Positions 41,896 to 53,168 of a stretch of DNA of 64,000 nt are shown piece after piece. Under the pieces are notes generated by a model. That model had not been told where the DNA came from, searched no databases, and saw nothing but the letters and a program-made list of their open reading frames with translations. Position numbers and translations under genes: made by a program. Every line of letters begins with the position of its first letter. Within the stretch, counting starts at the first letter, position 1. The stretch covers positions 1,426,001 to 1,490,000 of the forward strand of contig NZ_CP063374.1 in assembly GCF_015160875.1 (NCBI RefSeq), read 5' to 3'. The DNA comes from Streptomyces chromofuscus (GTDB lineage Bacteria > Actinomycetota > Actinomycetes > Streptomycetales > Streptomycetaceae).

Positions 41896-42711
41896 GTGGT
41901 CAGCCAGGAACAGCGGCGGCGTCAGCTCGCCCGGGAGAAGTTCTTGCGGCAGCAGCAGCGGCGCACCGACGCCCGGCGCAAGTCGCGCATGCGCAACGCC
42001 GTGATCGCTTCGGCGCTCGGCGTGGTCCTGATCGGCAGCCTCGCGCTGTACACGACCGGCGTGCTCAAGGACGACGACAAGACCAACGCGGCCGCGGAGG
42101 TCACGCAGAGCGCCTCGCCGTCGAAGGCACCGGACCCGTGCGACAAGCCGGCCGCGGGCAAGGTCGCGTCGGAGACCTGGAAGAAGGAGCCGGCGATGAC
42201 CATCGACAAGTCGGCCGACTACACGATGAAGCTCGCGACGACGTGCGGTGACATAGACGTCGCCCTGAAGGCGTCGGCGGCCCCGCACACGGTGAACTCG
42301 TTCGAGTTCCTGGCCGGCAAGGGCTACTTCGACCACACCAAGTGCCACCGGCTGACCACGAACGGGATCTACGTGCTCCAGTGCGGCGACCCGACGGGCA
42401 GCGGCAGCGGGGGTCCCGGCTACACGATTCCGGACGAGAACCTGAGGGACAAGAGCCTCAAGGACCACGTCTATCCCGCGGGAACCGTCGCGATGGCGAA
42501 CACCGGCCAGCCGAACTCCGGCGGCAGCCAGTTCTTCCTCGTCTACCAGGACAGTGAGCTGCCGCCCAGCTACACACCGTTCGGAACGGTTTCCGAGTCC
42601 GGCATGACGGTTCTGAAGAAGATCGCCGACGCCGGAGAGAACACCGGAGCGGGTGACGGAGCCCCGAACGCGACGGTTGTCATCAACAAGGCAACCATCA
42701 CGAAATCCTGA
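41896..42711 (+). CDS. Membrane-anchored cyclophilin-type peptidyl-prolyl isomerase
   Basis: The 271-residue protein has a very basic cytoplasmic N-terminus (QEQRRRQLAREKFLRQQQRR), one transmembrane segment (about 34-55), a Ser/Ala-rich linker (TQSASPSKAPDP), then a cyclophilin domain (100-268) with TTCGDIDVALKASAAPHTVNSF, the FDHTKCHRLTTNGIYVLQCGDPTGSG core and MANTGQPNSGGSQFFLVYQD. Eukaryotic-like residues for proline binding are partly altered. It would fold secreted proteins outside the membrane. GTG 41896 has GAGGAG 8 nt upstream. The 179-bp divergent region with the hydrolase gene (41717-41895) holds no clear operator. Confidence 0.9.
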   Translation: MVSQEQRRRQLAREKFLRQQQRRTDARRKSRMRNAVIASALGVVLIGSLALYTTGVLKDDDKTNAAAEVTQSASPSKAPDPCDKPAAGKVASETWKKEPAMTIDKSADYTMKLATTCGDIDVALKASAAPHTVNSFEFLAGKGYFDHTKCHRLTTNGIYVLQCGDPTGSGSGGPGYTIPDENLRDKSLKDHVYPAGTVAMANTGQPNSGGSQFFLVYQDSELPPSYTPFGTVSESGMTVLKKIADAGENTGAGDGAPNATVVINKATITKS

Positions 42712-42744
42712 CCGCCAACTGCGTAATTTCGGTCGCGCGGGATG

Positions 42745-42774
42745 CGGACAGGCAACCCGCCGGTCGCCTATGTT
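42745..42774 (+). promoter_or_regulatory. Candidate promoter for the DUF349 gene
   Basis: CGGACA (42745-42750) and TATGTT (42769-42774), spaced 18 bp, resemble a sigma-HrdB promoter. The transcript would start just upstream of the leader hairpin at 42796. Confidence 0.4.
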
Positions 42775-42795
42775 GGCCGTGACGAAACTGTGGAC

Positions 42796-42830
42796 GATGC
42801 CCGGGGGAGCTGAGGCCCCCCGCAGGCATC
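42796..42830 (+). promoter_or_regulatory. Strong hairpin in the DUF349 leader, directly before the ribosome site
   Basis: GATGCC-CGGGGG (42796-42807), a 9-nt loop, CCCCCG (42817-42822), a 2-nt bulge and GGCATC (42825-42830): twelve base pairs, ending 4 nt before GGAGGA (42835-42840). Such a position could control ribosome access or messenger stability. It is not one of the known riboswitch classes as far as I can tell. Confidence 0.5.
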
Positions 42831-42846
42831 ATGTGGAGGAGGCGCT

Positions 42847-44076
42847 GTGAGCAGCGACCCGTGGGGCCGCGTCGACGAGACGGGGACCGTGTACGTGCGT
42901 ACGGCCGACGGCGAGCAGGTCGTCGGTTCCTGGCAGGCCGGCTCCCCCGAGGAAGCGTTGGCCTACTTCGAGCGCAAGTACGAGGGCCTGGTTGTCGAGA
43001 TCGGCCTCCTCGAGAAGCGAGTGCAAACCACCGACCTGTCGGCGAAGGACGCGACGGCGGCCATCGACCATCTGCGCGAGCAGGTCGACGCGCACCACGC
43101 GGTCGGCGATCTGGACGCGCTGCGGGCCCGGCTGGACAAGCTCGTGCGGACCGTCGAGGCGCGCCGCGAGGAGCGCAAGGCGCAGCGGGCGCGGCAGACC
43201 GACGAGGCCCGGCACGCCAAGGAGGCGCTGGTCGCCGAGGCGGAGGACCTGGCCCAGTCCGACCAGTGGCGGGCGGCCGGTGAGCGGCTGCGGGCGCTGG
43301 TGGACACGTGGAAGGGGCTGCCCCGGCTGGACCGCAAGTCGGACGACGAGCTGTGGCACCGCTTCTCGCACGCCCGGTCGGCGTTCTCCAAGCGCCGCAA
43401 GGCGCACTTCGCGCAGCTCGACGCGCAGCGCGAGGAGGCTCGCAGGACCAAGGAGCGGCTGGTCGCCGAGGCCGAGGAGCTGTCGAGCTCGACGGACTGG
43501 GGCCCGACGGCCGCGCGCTACCGCGAGCTGATGGCGGAGTGGAAGGCGGCGGGCCGCGCCCAGCGCGAGCACGAGGACGACCTGTGGAACCGCTTCCGCG
43601 GCGCCCAGGACGTCTTCTTCGCCGCCCGCAGCTCGGTCTTCGCCGAGCGGGACGCGGAGCAGGCGGAGAACCTCAAGCTCAAGGAGGAGCTGGCCGAGGA
43701 GGCCGAGAAGATCCTCCCGGTCACCGATCTGAAGGCCGCGCGTGCCGCCTTCCGCTCGGTCAACGAGCGCTGGGAGGCCATCGGCCATGTGCCGCGCGAC
43801 GCCCGGCCGAAGGTCGAGGGCCGGATGCACGCAGTGGAGCGGGCCATCCAGGAGGCCGAGGAGGCCGAGTGGCGCCGGACGAACCCGGAGGCACGCGCGC
43901 GTGCCGAGGGTCTGACGGGCCAGCTCCAGGCCGCGGTCGACAAGCTCCGGAAGCAGATCGACCAGGCGCGCGCCCAGGGCAACAACGCCAAGGCCGACAA
44001 GCTCGAGAAGGAGCTGGAGGGCCGCCAGGCACTGCTGGACCAGGCGCTGAAGGGCCTGCAGGAGTTCGGCGGCTGA
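42847..44076 (+). CDS. DUF349 domain coiled-coil protein
   Basis: The 409-residue, highly charged helical protein has an N-terminal beta region (WGRVDETGTVYVRTADGEQVVGSW) and then at least three DUF349-type repeats with the Trp pattern: DQWRAAGERLRALVDTWKGL...DDELWHRFSHARSAFSKRR, DWGPTAARYRELMAEWKAAG...DDLWNRFRGAQDVFF, and DLKAARAAFRSVNERWEAIGHV. A long coiled coil closes it (LTGQLQAAVDKLRKQIDQARAQ and on). The function is unknown; some DUF349 proteins have been linked to stress or stringent response. GTG 42847 has GGAGGA 6 nt upstream. It is convergent with relA across a terminator. Confidence 0.9.
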   Translation: MSSDPWGRVDETGTVYVRTADGEQVVGSWQAGSPEEALAYFERKYEGLVVEIGLLEKRVQTTDLSAKDATAAIDHLREQVDAHHAVGDLDALRARLDKLVRTVEARREERKAQRARQTDEARHAKEALVAEAEDLAQSDQWRAAGERLRALVDTWKGLPRLDRKSDDELWHRFSHARSAFSKRRKAHFAQLDAQREEARRTKERLVAEAEELSSSTDWGPTAARYRELMAEWKAAGRAQREHEDDLWNRFRGAQDVFFAARSSVFAERDAEQAENLKLKEELAEEAEKILPVTDLKAARAAFRSVNERWEAIGHVPRDARPKVEGRMHAVERAIQEAEEAEWRRTNPEARARAEGLTGQLQAAVDKLRKQIDQARAQGNNAKADKLEKELEGRQALLDQALKGLQEFGG

Positions 44077-44099
44077 CGCGCACGCCCCCTCATGACGAC

Positions 44100-44130
44100 G
44101 GGCCCCGTACCGAGAGGTACGGGGCCCTTT
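44100..44130. terminator. Bidirectional terminator between DUF349 gene and relA
   Basis: GGGCCCCGTACC (44100-44111), loop GAGA, GGTACGGGGCCC (44116-44127), followed by TTT: a perfect 12-bp stem with a short T run on the plus strand, so it best serves the DUF349 gene but can also end relA transcription. Confidence 0.85.
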
Positions 44131-44172
44131 GTCGTACGTCAGGCGATCGGCGGGCTGCTTCTCGCCGGGCCT

Positions 44173-46704
<2,532 letters not shown>

Positions 46705-47156
46705 GAGGGCTCCTCGTGCGCGATCCGGGTCCCCCGGTCAGGCTCCGGAGACCCCATGGTAGCGATCCTGGGCTCCAGGATCGCCTTCAGGCCGATGTGA
46801 GGGCCGTGTACCCCGGGAACGCTCGGGACGGCCCGCGGATTCCTCCACCACACCTCTACGGTGTCACACACCTTGCGCACGCCTTTCCTGTGCATGTCAG
46901 GCAGCTTGCGAACGCCCTGCACGGGCTCGTCGCAGAGCTTGCGCGCGGGTGGTCGGGGCGGGGTCCGGAGTCGGGTGCGGATGAGGGGCGAGGGGGCGGA
47001 GGGCGGGGCAAGGGGAAGGCGCCGGACGCCCGGGGCGAGGGGCGACGTGCTGGACACGAGACGGGGGCGGCCAGGAGCGAGGGGCCGAAGACGACGGGGC
47101 CTGGCACGCGATACGACGTGCGAGGTGCGACGAGGTGCGAGGTGCGCACAACGGCG
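46705..47156 (-). promoter_or_regulatory. Long relA upstream region without a gene
   Basis: No convincing gene lies here. It should contain the relA promoter or promoters. It holds three copies of CTTGCG on the plus strand (46872, 46915, 46938) and three GAGGTGCG units (47123-47130, 47133-47140, 47140-47147). The S. coelicolor relA gene is known to have its own promoters; I cannot assign boxes here. Confidence 0.4.
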
Positions 47157-47190
47157 GAGGCGCCCCTCGGGTCGGTGAGGGGCGCCTCCG
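47157..47190 (-). terminator. apt terminator
   Basis: GGAGGCGCCCCTC (47157-47169), 8-nt loop, GAGGGGCGCCTCC (47178-47190): a perfect 13-bp stem 17 bp past the apt stop codon. Confidence 0.8.
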
Positions 47191-47207
47191 GCGGGATTGT
47201 CCCGTCG

Positions 47208-47747
47208 TCACACCGTGAGGAGGGCCTCCAGCGGGGCTCCGGCCAGCGCCGCCTCCAGGCGGGCACGGCCGTTCAGGAAGGCCAGCTCCATGAGGACGGT
47301 CACGCCCGCGACCTGGGCGCCGGCCCGACGGATGAGCTCCAGGGAGGCCTCCGCCGTGCCGCCGGTGGCGAGCACGTCGTCGACGACCAGCACGCGGTCG
47401 CCCTCGGTCAGGTCCTCGGCGTGCACCTCGATCTCGGCGGAGCCGTATTCCAGGTCGTACGCCTGGCGCAGCGTCGCGCCGGGGAGCTTGCCCGCCTTGC
47501 GCACGGGGATGAAGCCGACGCCCGCGCGGACGGCGACCGGGGCACCGAGGATGAAGCCGCGGGCCTCCAGGCCGACGACCTTGGTGGCGCCGGTGCGCTC
47601 CACGGTCTCGGCCAGCGCGTCCGTCAGCGCGGTGAACGCCGCCGGGTCCGCCAGGAGCGGGGTGATGTCCTTGAACATCACGCCCGGCTCCGGGTAGTCG
47701 GCCACGTCACGGATGCGGCTGAGCAGCAGCTCCTGGATGTCGGTCAT
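47208..47747 (-). CDS. apt: Adenine phosphoribosyltransferase
   Basis: The 179-residue protein salvages adenine to AMP with PRPP. It has the opening IRDVADYPEPGVMFKDITPLLAD, the substrate loop GLEARGFILGAPVA, the flexible loop FIPVRKAGKLPGAT, and the PRPP-binding VLVVDDVLATGGTAEASLEL. The ATG overlaps the secF stop codon (ATGA). Its place between secF and relA is conserved across many actinobacteria and ties nucleotide salvage to alarmone genes by location. Confidence 0.95.
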   Translation of the reverse strand: MTDIQELLLSRIRDVADYPEPGVMFKDITPLLADPAAFTALTDALAETVERTGATKVVGLEARGFILGAPVAVRAGVGFIPVRKAGKLPGATLRQAYDLEYGSAEIEVHAEDLTEGDRVLVVDDVLATGGTAEASLELIRRAGAQVAGVTVLMELAFLNGRARLEAALAGAPLEALLTV

Positions 47748-48859
47748 CGCCGCTTCCCCGAGGGTCGGCCGCGCCCGCGGGTGCGGGGCGCGGGCTGGTC
47801 GCGCGGGCCGACGACCGCGGGAGCGGCGTCCTCAGGATGGTCGTCGAACGGAGCGCCGGCGTCGTCGACGGCGACCGTCTCGCCCCGGTCGGCGCCCTGG
47901 GCCCGCTTGGCGAGGACCCGCTTCCTGAGCGCCTTCAGCTGCGGCTCGCGTTCCTTGAGGTCGGCGACGAGCGGCGTGGCGATGAAGATCGAGGAGTAGG
48001 CACCCGCCGCGAGGCCGACGAACAGCGACAGCGAGATGTCGTTGAGCACGCCGGCGCCGAGCACACCGCCGCCGATGAACAGCAGGCCCCCGACCGGCAG
48101 CAGCGCGACCACCGTGGTGTTGATCGAGCGGACCAGGGTGCTGTTGATGGACCGGTTGGCGATGTCGCTGTAGGTCCAGCGGGTCTGCTTGGTGATGTCC
48201 CTCGTCTGTTCCTTGAGGCTGTCGAAGACGACGACCGTGTCGTACAACGAGTAACCGAGGATGGTCAGCAGACCGATCACCGTGCCCGGCGTGACCTCGA
48301 AGCCCACGAGGGCGTAGATGCCGACGGTGATCGTGATGTCGTGGATCAGGGCGACGAACGCCGCGACGGCCATGCGCCACTCGAACGCGATCGCCAGATA
48401 GATCACGACGAGGACCAGGAAGATCCCGAGGCCCTGCCAGGCCTTGTTGGCGATCTGCTCGCCCCAGCTCGGGCCGACCAGTTCGGCGTTGATCTTCTCG
48501 GCGTCGACCTTCATGTCCTCGGCCAGCGCCTGGTTGATCCGGTCCGCCTGGCCCGTGTCGATGCCCGCGATCTGGATGCGGAGGCTGCCGTTGCCGAGCT
48601 GCTGGACGATCGCGTCGTGCCCGGAGGCCTCCTCCGCGAACTCCTTGGCCTGGGAGACCGAGACGGACGTCTTCGGCGTGGTGAAGACCGCGCCGCCCTG
48701 GAACTCGATGCCCATGTTCAGGCCGCGCACCGCCAGGCCGACGATGGCCGTGATGGTGATCAGGATGGAGATGCCGTACCAGATCTTGCGATTGCCGACG
48801 AAGTCGTAGCCGACCTCGCCGCGGTGCAGTCGGGCGCCGAGGTTGCCGAGCTTCGACAT
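47744..48859 (-). CDS. secF: Protein translocase subunit SecF
   Basis: The 371-residue protein has six membrane segments: TM1 near 24-45 (ISILITITAIVGLAV), a periplasmic P1 domain, then five TMs with the signature FLVLVVIYLAIAFEWRMAVAAFVALIHDI and GYSLYDTVVVFDSLKEQ. Together with SecD it uses the proton gradient to pull secreted proteins. The polar C-terminal tail (ADRGETVAVDDAGAP and on) is unconserved. ATG 48859 is one bp after the secD stop codon; the earlier open frame lacks similarity. It is part of yajC-secD-secF. Confidence 0.95.
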   Translation of the reverse strand: MSKLGNLGARLHRGEVGYDFVGNRKIWYGISILITITAIVGLAVRGLNMGIEFQGGAVFTTPKTSVSVSQAKEFAEEASGHDAIVQQLGNGSLRIQIAGIDTGQADRINQALAEDMKVDAEKINAELVGPSWGEQIANKAWQGLGIFLVLVVIYLAIAFEWRMAVAAFVALIHDITITVGIYALVGFEVTPGTVIGLLTILGYSLYDTVVVFDSLKEQTRDITKQTRWTYSDIANRSINSTLVRSINTTVVALLPVGGLLFIGGGVLGAGVLNDISLSLFVGLAAGAYSSIFIATPLVADLKEREPQLKALRKRVLAKRAQGADRGETVAVDDAGAPFDDHPEDAAPAVVGPRDQPAPRTRGRGRPSGKRR

Positions 48860-48860
48860 C

Positions 48861-50630
48861 TCACGCCTCCTTCGTTTCGACGGGGCCAGCGGCGGGACGG
48901 CGGGTGCGGCGCAGCGGCGGCCGGGCACCCAGGCGCTTGGGGTCTAGGCCGGACCACGGGTGGCCGCTCGCGAAGAACTTCCGGCGGGCCATGAGCGTCA
49001 GCAGCGGCTTCGTGAACAGGAACACGACCACGACGTCGAGCAGGGTGGTCAGGCCGAGCGTGAACGCGAAGCCCTGGACCTTGCCGACGGTGACGATGAA
49101 CAGCACCGCGGCGGCCAGGAACGACACGAAGTCGGAGACCAGGATGGTGCGCCGGGCGCGCGGCCAGGCCCGCTCGACGGCGGGGCGCAGCGAGCGGCCC
49201 TCGCGGATCTCGTCGCGGACCCGTTCGAAGTACACGATGAACGAGTCGGCCGTGATGCCGATGGCGACGATGGCGCCGCACACGGCCGGCAGGTTCAGCG
49301 CGAAGCCGATGGCCGGGCCGAGCAGCGACATGATCACGTAGGTGAGGGCGGCGGAGACGATCAGCGAGAGGATCGCGATGAACGACAGGCCGCGGTAGTA
49401 CACCAGCAGGTAGATCACGACGAGGGCGAGACCGATGGCGCCCGCGATCAGACCGGCCTGCAGCTGGTCGCCGCCGAGGGCCGCGGTCACCGTGGTGACG
49501 CTCTCCTCGCGGAAGGTCAGCGGCAGGGCACCGTACGACAGCATGTTGGCGAGGCCCTGGGCCTCCTCCTGCGTGAAGCTGCCGGAGATCTCGGCGTTGC
49601 CGCCGGTGATCGACTGGCTGACGTACGGGCTGGAGACGACCTCGCCGTCGAGGACGATGCCGAACTGGTTCTGCGGCGACTGGTTCTGCGCGAGCTTGCC
49701 GGTGATGTCGGCGAACTTCTTGGCACCGGCGGAGGTGAAGTCCATCTGGACCTTCCAGCCGGCGCCGCTCTGCGTGTCGTAGACGGCCTGGGCGTCGTCG
49801 ACCTCGGTGCCGTCGACCGCGGCCGGGCCGAGCAGGTACTTGTACCAGACGCCCTGGATCTCGCCGCAGCCCACGGTGGAGTCGGTGGGCTTGGCGCCCT
49901 CGCCGGTGGTGGCGCGGACCGACTCCTTGGAGCAGTCGAGCGCCGCGTACTGCGCCTGGAGCTTGCCGTCGGCGTCGCCGGTGGCGCTGCCGCTCGCCGA
50001 GGGGGAGGCGCTGGGCGAGGCGGAGCCGGACGACGAGGGGGAGGGGTCGGCCTTCAGGGCGTCCGTGACGGCGCGGCCCTGGGTGGTGGCGCCGGCCGAG
50101 GGCGTGGCGCCCTGGCTCGCCGAGTCCGAGGCCGAGGCCGAGGGGCTCTCCGAGCCGGTGGCCTTGTCCGGGTCGCCGGAGGACGAGGCGCTCGGCGAGG
50201 GGTTCGTCGTCGCGCTGCCGCCGGAGGGCTCGGTGGCCAGGACCGGGCGGAAGTAGAGCTTGGCAGTGGTGCCGACCTGTTCCCGGGCCTGCTGCGAGTT
50301 GGTGCCCTTGGGAATGTTGACGATGATGTTGCGGTCGCCCTGCGTCTGGACCTCGGCCTCGGAGACGCCCAGACCGTTGACGCGGCGCTCCATGATCTGG
50401 ACCGCGGTGTTCATGTTGGTCGGGTTGATCGCGGCCTCGTTGCCGTTCTCGGGCACAGCCCCGAGCGTGATGCTCGTACCACCGGCCAGGTCGATGCCGA
50501 GACGCGGAGTGGTGTGTCCGGAGGCGAACATTCCCCCGGTGAGCGCCACGATGGCGATCAGGATCAGGGCCAGCGAGCGCCATGGCTTGCTCTGAGCGCT
50601 CGAGCTCCGGCCCTTATTAGGTGCTGCCAC
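48861..50630 (-). CDS. secD: Protein translocase subunit SecD with Ser/Ala/Pro-rich periplasmic insert
   Basis: The 589-residue protein has TM1 (about 19-36), a P1 base region with LGIDLAGGTSITLG (44-57), a large extracytoplasmic domain, and five C-terminal TMs with the signature GAIVAIGITADSFIVYFERVRDEIREG. Residues about 134-222 are a low-complexity linker rich in Ser, Ala, Pro and Thr (SPSASSSGDPD, SPSASASDSAS, SPSASPSASGS), inserted before the head subdomain. GTG 50630 has GGGAG 9 nt upstream. It is tightly followed by secF. Confidence 0.95.
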   Translation of the reverse strand: MAAPNKGRSSSAQSKPWRSLALILIAIVALTGGMFASGHTTPRLGIDLAGGTSITLGAVPENGNEAAINPTNMNTAVQIMERRVNGLGVSEAEVQTQGDRNIIVNIPKGTNSQQAREQVGTTAKLYFRPVLATEPSGGSATTNPSPSASSSGDPDKATGSESPSASASDSASQGATPSAGATTQGRAVTDALKADPSPSSSGSASPSASPSASGSATGDADGKLQAQYAALDCSKESVRATTGEGAKPTDSTVGCGEIQGVWYKYLLGPAAVDGTEVDDAQAVYDTQSGAGWKVQMDFTSAGAKKFADITGKLAQNQSPQNQFGIVLDGEVVSSPYVSQSITGGNAEISGSFTQEEAQGLANMLSYGALPLTFREESVTTVTAALGGDQLQAGLIAGAIGLALVVIYLLVYYRGLSFIAILSLIVSAALTYVIMSLLGPAIGFALNLPAVCGAIVAIGITADSFIVYFERVRDEIREGRSLRPAVERAWPRARRTILVSDFVSFLAAAVLFIVTVGKVQGFAFTLGLTTLLDVVVVFLFTKPLLTLMARRKFFASGHPWSGLDPKRLGARPPLRRTRRPAAGPVETKEA

Positions 50631-50716
50631 CTTCTCGTACTCCCTCTCGGGCCGCCTCACTCCGGGTCAGCGGGCGGACGGCCATGACGTGGTGTCGGGA
50701 TCCCGTGCGGGATGCG

Positions 50717-50760
50717 CATGTCCCGGGCACGCGAGCCCGGCCCGCGCACTCCGGGACATG
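50717..50760 (-). terminator. Hairpin after yajC
   Basis: CATGTCCCGG (50717-50726) pairs with CCGGGACATG (50751-50760) with an inner CGGGC/GCCCG stem, 1 bp past the yajC stop codon. It may attenuate rather than fully stop transcription into secD, which lies 87 bp further. Confidence 0.5.
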
Positions 50761-50761
50761 A

Positions 50762-51244
50762 CTACTTCGCGTCGGCGTCGCCGTCGGTCTTCTTCGGCTC
50801 CTCGTCCCGCTTCGCCTCGGCGGGCTCCTCGGCCGCGTCCTTCTTGCCGAGGTCGACGGACTTCTCGTCGGAGGGGGCGGCGTCGACCGTCGCTTCGGTC
50901 TCGGTGAGGGAGGAGGCGTCGTCCGGGACGGTGTCCGCGTCGGCCTTCAGGTCGTGCTCGATGCCGTGCACGATGCGGTTGTACTCGTCGTCGGAGAGCA
51001 CCGCGCCGATGGAGTTCTTGGCGAAGAGGAGCTCGACCCCGGGACCGGCGTCGACGAGGACCGTGTCCTCGTTGACCTCCTTGACCGTTGCGTACATGCC
51101 CCCGATGGTGCGCACGCCGGAACCGGGCTGCATCTGGTTCCGCATGTCGACGGCCTGCTGCTGCTTCTTCTTGGCCGAGCGGGTCATCAGGATCATGGCC
51201 CCGATGAGCACGATGAACGGGAGGAGGGTCACGAGGCTATTCAC
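50762..51244 (-). CDS. yajC: Preprotein translocase subunit YajC
   Basis: The 160-residue accessory protein of SecDF has one TM (about 4-21, LVTLLPFIVLIGAMILMT), then the YajC core RSAKKKQQQAVDMRNQMQPGSGVRTIGGMYATVKEVNEDTVLVDAGPGVELLFAKNSI split here as family motifs MRNQMQPGSGVRTIGG and VLVDAGPGVELLF, and a long acidic/basic tail (90-160) of Glu, Asp, Lys and Ala. GTG 51244 is the family start. It is upstream of secD and downstream of ruvB (162-bp gap). Confidence 0.93.
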   Translation of the reverse strand: MNSLVTLLPFIVLIGAMILMTRSAKKKQQQAVDMRNQMQPGSGVRTIGGMYATVKEVNEDTVLVDAGPGVELLFAKNSIGAVLSDDEYNRIVHGIEHDLKADADTVPDDASSLTETEATVDAAPSDEKSVDLGKKDAAEEPAEAKRDEEPKKTDGDADAK

Positions 51245-51303
51245 GGGACAGTTTCCTTCGCACGACCGCGCAGATGGGCGGCCTGTTGGATGGGGGTGTG
51301 TCA

Positions 51304-51321
51304 GCCGCCGGAGAAGGCGGC
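51304..51321 (-). terminator. Small hairpin after ruvB
   Basis: GCCGCC (51304-51309), loop GGAGAA, GGCGGC (51316-51321), in the ruvB-yajC spacer. The stem is short, so the call is weak. Confidence 0.3.
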
Positions 51322-51406
51322 ATCGGCGGAGTCTAAGCGAGTCCGTGCGCATGGAACAACGCTCAGCATGGCACCCGGGTTCCTGGTCCGGCCAATGCCC
51401 TCGCCG

Positions 51407-52477
51407 TCACGCCCCGAACAGGTCCTGTTGTCCGTTTCCCGCGGCGCCGGAGCGGGGCGGGGTCAGGCCGAGATGCTCCCAGGCCGCGGGGGTGGCGACC
51501 CGGCCGCGCGGGGTCCGGGCGAGCAGTCCCTCCCGGACGAGGAACGGCTCGGCGACCTCTTCGACGGTCTCGCGCTCCTCCCCCACCGCGACGGCGAGCG
51601 TGGACAGACCGACGGGTCCGCCGCCGAACAGCTTGAGCAGCGCTTCGAGCACGGCGCGGTCGAGGCGGTCGAGCCCGCGGGCGTCGACCTCGTAGACCTG
51701 CAACGCCGCCGCCGCGATGTCGCGCGTGATGATCCCGTCGGCCTTGACCTGCGCGTAGTCCCGGACACGGCGCAGCAGCCGGTTGGCGATCCGGGGCGTG
51801 CCCCGGGAGCGGCCGGCAATCTCGGCGGCGCCGTCGGTGTCGATATCGACGTCGAGCAGGGTCGCCGAGCGGTGGATGACCCGCTCCAGTTCGGCGGGCT
51901 CGTAGAACTCCATGTGCGCGGTGAAGCCGAAGCGGTCGCGCAGCGGGGGCGGCAGCAGGCCCGCGCGCGTGGTGGCGCCGACCAGGGTGAACGGGGGCAG
52001 CTCAAGGGGGATGGCGGTGGCGCCGGGGCCCTTGCCGACGATGACGTCGACGCGGAAGTCCTCCATCGCCATGTACAGCATCTCCTCGGCGGGCCGGGAC
52101 ATGCGGTGGATCTCGTCGAGGAAGAGGACCTCGCCCTCCTGGAGGGAGGACAGGATCGCGGCCAGGTCGCCGGCGTGCTGGATGGCGGGGCCGGAGGTGA
52201 TGCGGATGGGGGCGCCCATCTCGGCCGCGATGATCATGGAGAGGGTGGTCTTGCCGAGGCCGGGAGCGCCGGAGAGCAGCACGTGGTCGGCGGTGGCGCC
52301 CCGCGCGCGGGCGGCACGCAGCACGAGGTCCAGCTGCTCGCGGACCTTCTCCTGGCCGATGAACTCGTCCAGGTCCTTGGGCCGCAGCGCGGCCTCGACG
52401 GCCTGGTCCTCACGGTCGGCGGACGCACCGACGAGCCGCTCGGGGGCGGGGGTGTCGGTCGAGTCGTCCCAGTTCAT
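51407..52477 (-). CDS. ruvB: Holliday junction helicase motor RuvB
   Basis: The 356-residue AAA+ hexameric motor drives branch migration with RuvA. It has Walker [15 protein letters not shown] (about 67-80), Walker [13 protein letters not shown], sensor 1 [12 protein letters not shown], the arginine finger region [18 protein letters not shown], and the C-terminal winged helix ([27 protein letters not shown]). It has a short Asp-rich N-terminus MNWDDSTDT. It is third in ruvC-ruvA-ruvB, 85 bp after ruvA. Confidence 0.97.
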   Translation of the reverse strand: MNWDDSTDTPAPERLVGASADREDQAVEAALRPKDLDEFIGQEKVREQLDLVLRAARARGATADHVLLSGAPGLGKTTLSMIIAAEMGAPIRITSGPAIQHAGDLAAILSSLQEGEVLFLDEIHRMSRPAEEMLYMAMEDFRVDVIVGKGPGATAIPLELPPFTLVGATTRAGLLPPPLRDRFGFTAHMEFYEPAELERVIHRSATLLDVDIDTDGAAEIAGRSRGTPRIANRLLRRVRDYAQVKADGIITRDIAAAALQVYEVDARGLDRLDRAVLEALLKLFGGGPVGLSTLAVAVGEERETVEEVAEPFLVREGLLARTPRGRVATPAAWEHLGLTPPRSGAAGNGQQDLFGA

Positions 52478-52562
52478 GGAGTGTGCCTCGGGTGGTTGCG
52501 CGGTCGGGTGGTCGTGCGGTGGGTGATGTCCGGCCGTTCTGGTGCGAGCGGCCCCGCCTGTT

Positions 52563-53168
52563 TCAGCGCGCTCGGTTCAGCGTCTGCAGGGCCGCCTTCA
52601 GCAGCTGGCCCACTTGAGGCGTGCCCTCGGCGGCCTCCGCCTGCGGCGTGACGGCGGCGACCGCCTCGTCGGCCTCGCGGGTGGCGTATCCCAGGCCGAT
52701 CAACGCGGCGTGCAGCTGGTCGCGCCAGCCGTTGCTGACCGGGGCTCCCACGGCGGGGGCGCCGACGGGCGCGCCCAGGCGGTCCTTCAGCTCCAGCAGG
52801 AGCTTCTGCGCGCCCTTCTTGCCGATGCCGGGAACGGCGGTGAGCGCCTTCTCGTCGCCGGTCGCGACGGCGCGGCGCAGGGCGTCCGGGGTGTGCACGG
52901 CGAGCATGGCCTGGGCGAGCCGGGGGCCGACCCCGCTCGCGGTCTGCAGCAGTTCGAAGACCTGGCGCTCGTCGTCGTCCGCGAAGCCGTACAGCGTCAG
53001 CGAGTCCTCCCGGACGACGAGGGAGGTGGCGAGCTTGGCGGGGTGGCCGACACGGAGCTTCGACAGCGTGTCGGGCGTGCACTGCACGGCCATGCCGACG
53101 CCGCCGACCTCGACCACCGCGGTGTCGGGAGCGAGGGCGGCGACCGTGCCGCTGACGAAGGCGATCAT
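52563..53168 (-). CDS. ruvA: Holliday junction DNA-binding subunit RuvA
   Basis: The 201-residue protein has the OB domain ([25 protein letters not shown]), helix-hairpin-helix pairs ([17 protein letters not shown] and [22 protein letters not shown]) and a C-terminal UBA-like RuvB-binding domain ([17 protein letters not shown]). ATG 53168 overlaps the ruvC stop codon (ATGA). The open frame continues far upstream in another protein's shadow and is rejected. All three Ruv proteins are present and complete. Confidence 0.96.
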   Translation of the reverse strand: MIAFVSGTVAALAPDTAVVEVGGVGMAVQCTPDTLSKLRVGHPAKLATSLVVREDSLTLYGFADDDERQVFELLQTASGVGPRLAQAMLAVHTPDALRRAVATGDEKALTAVPGIGKKGAQKLLLELKDRLGAPVGAPAVGAPVSNGWRDQLHAALIGLGYATREADEAVAAVTPQAEAAEGTPQVGQLLKAALQTLNRAR

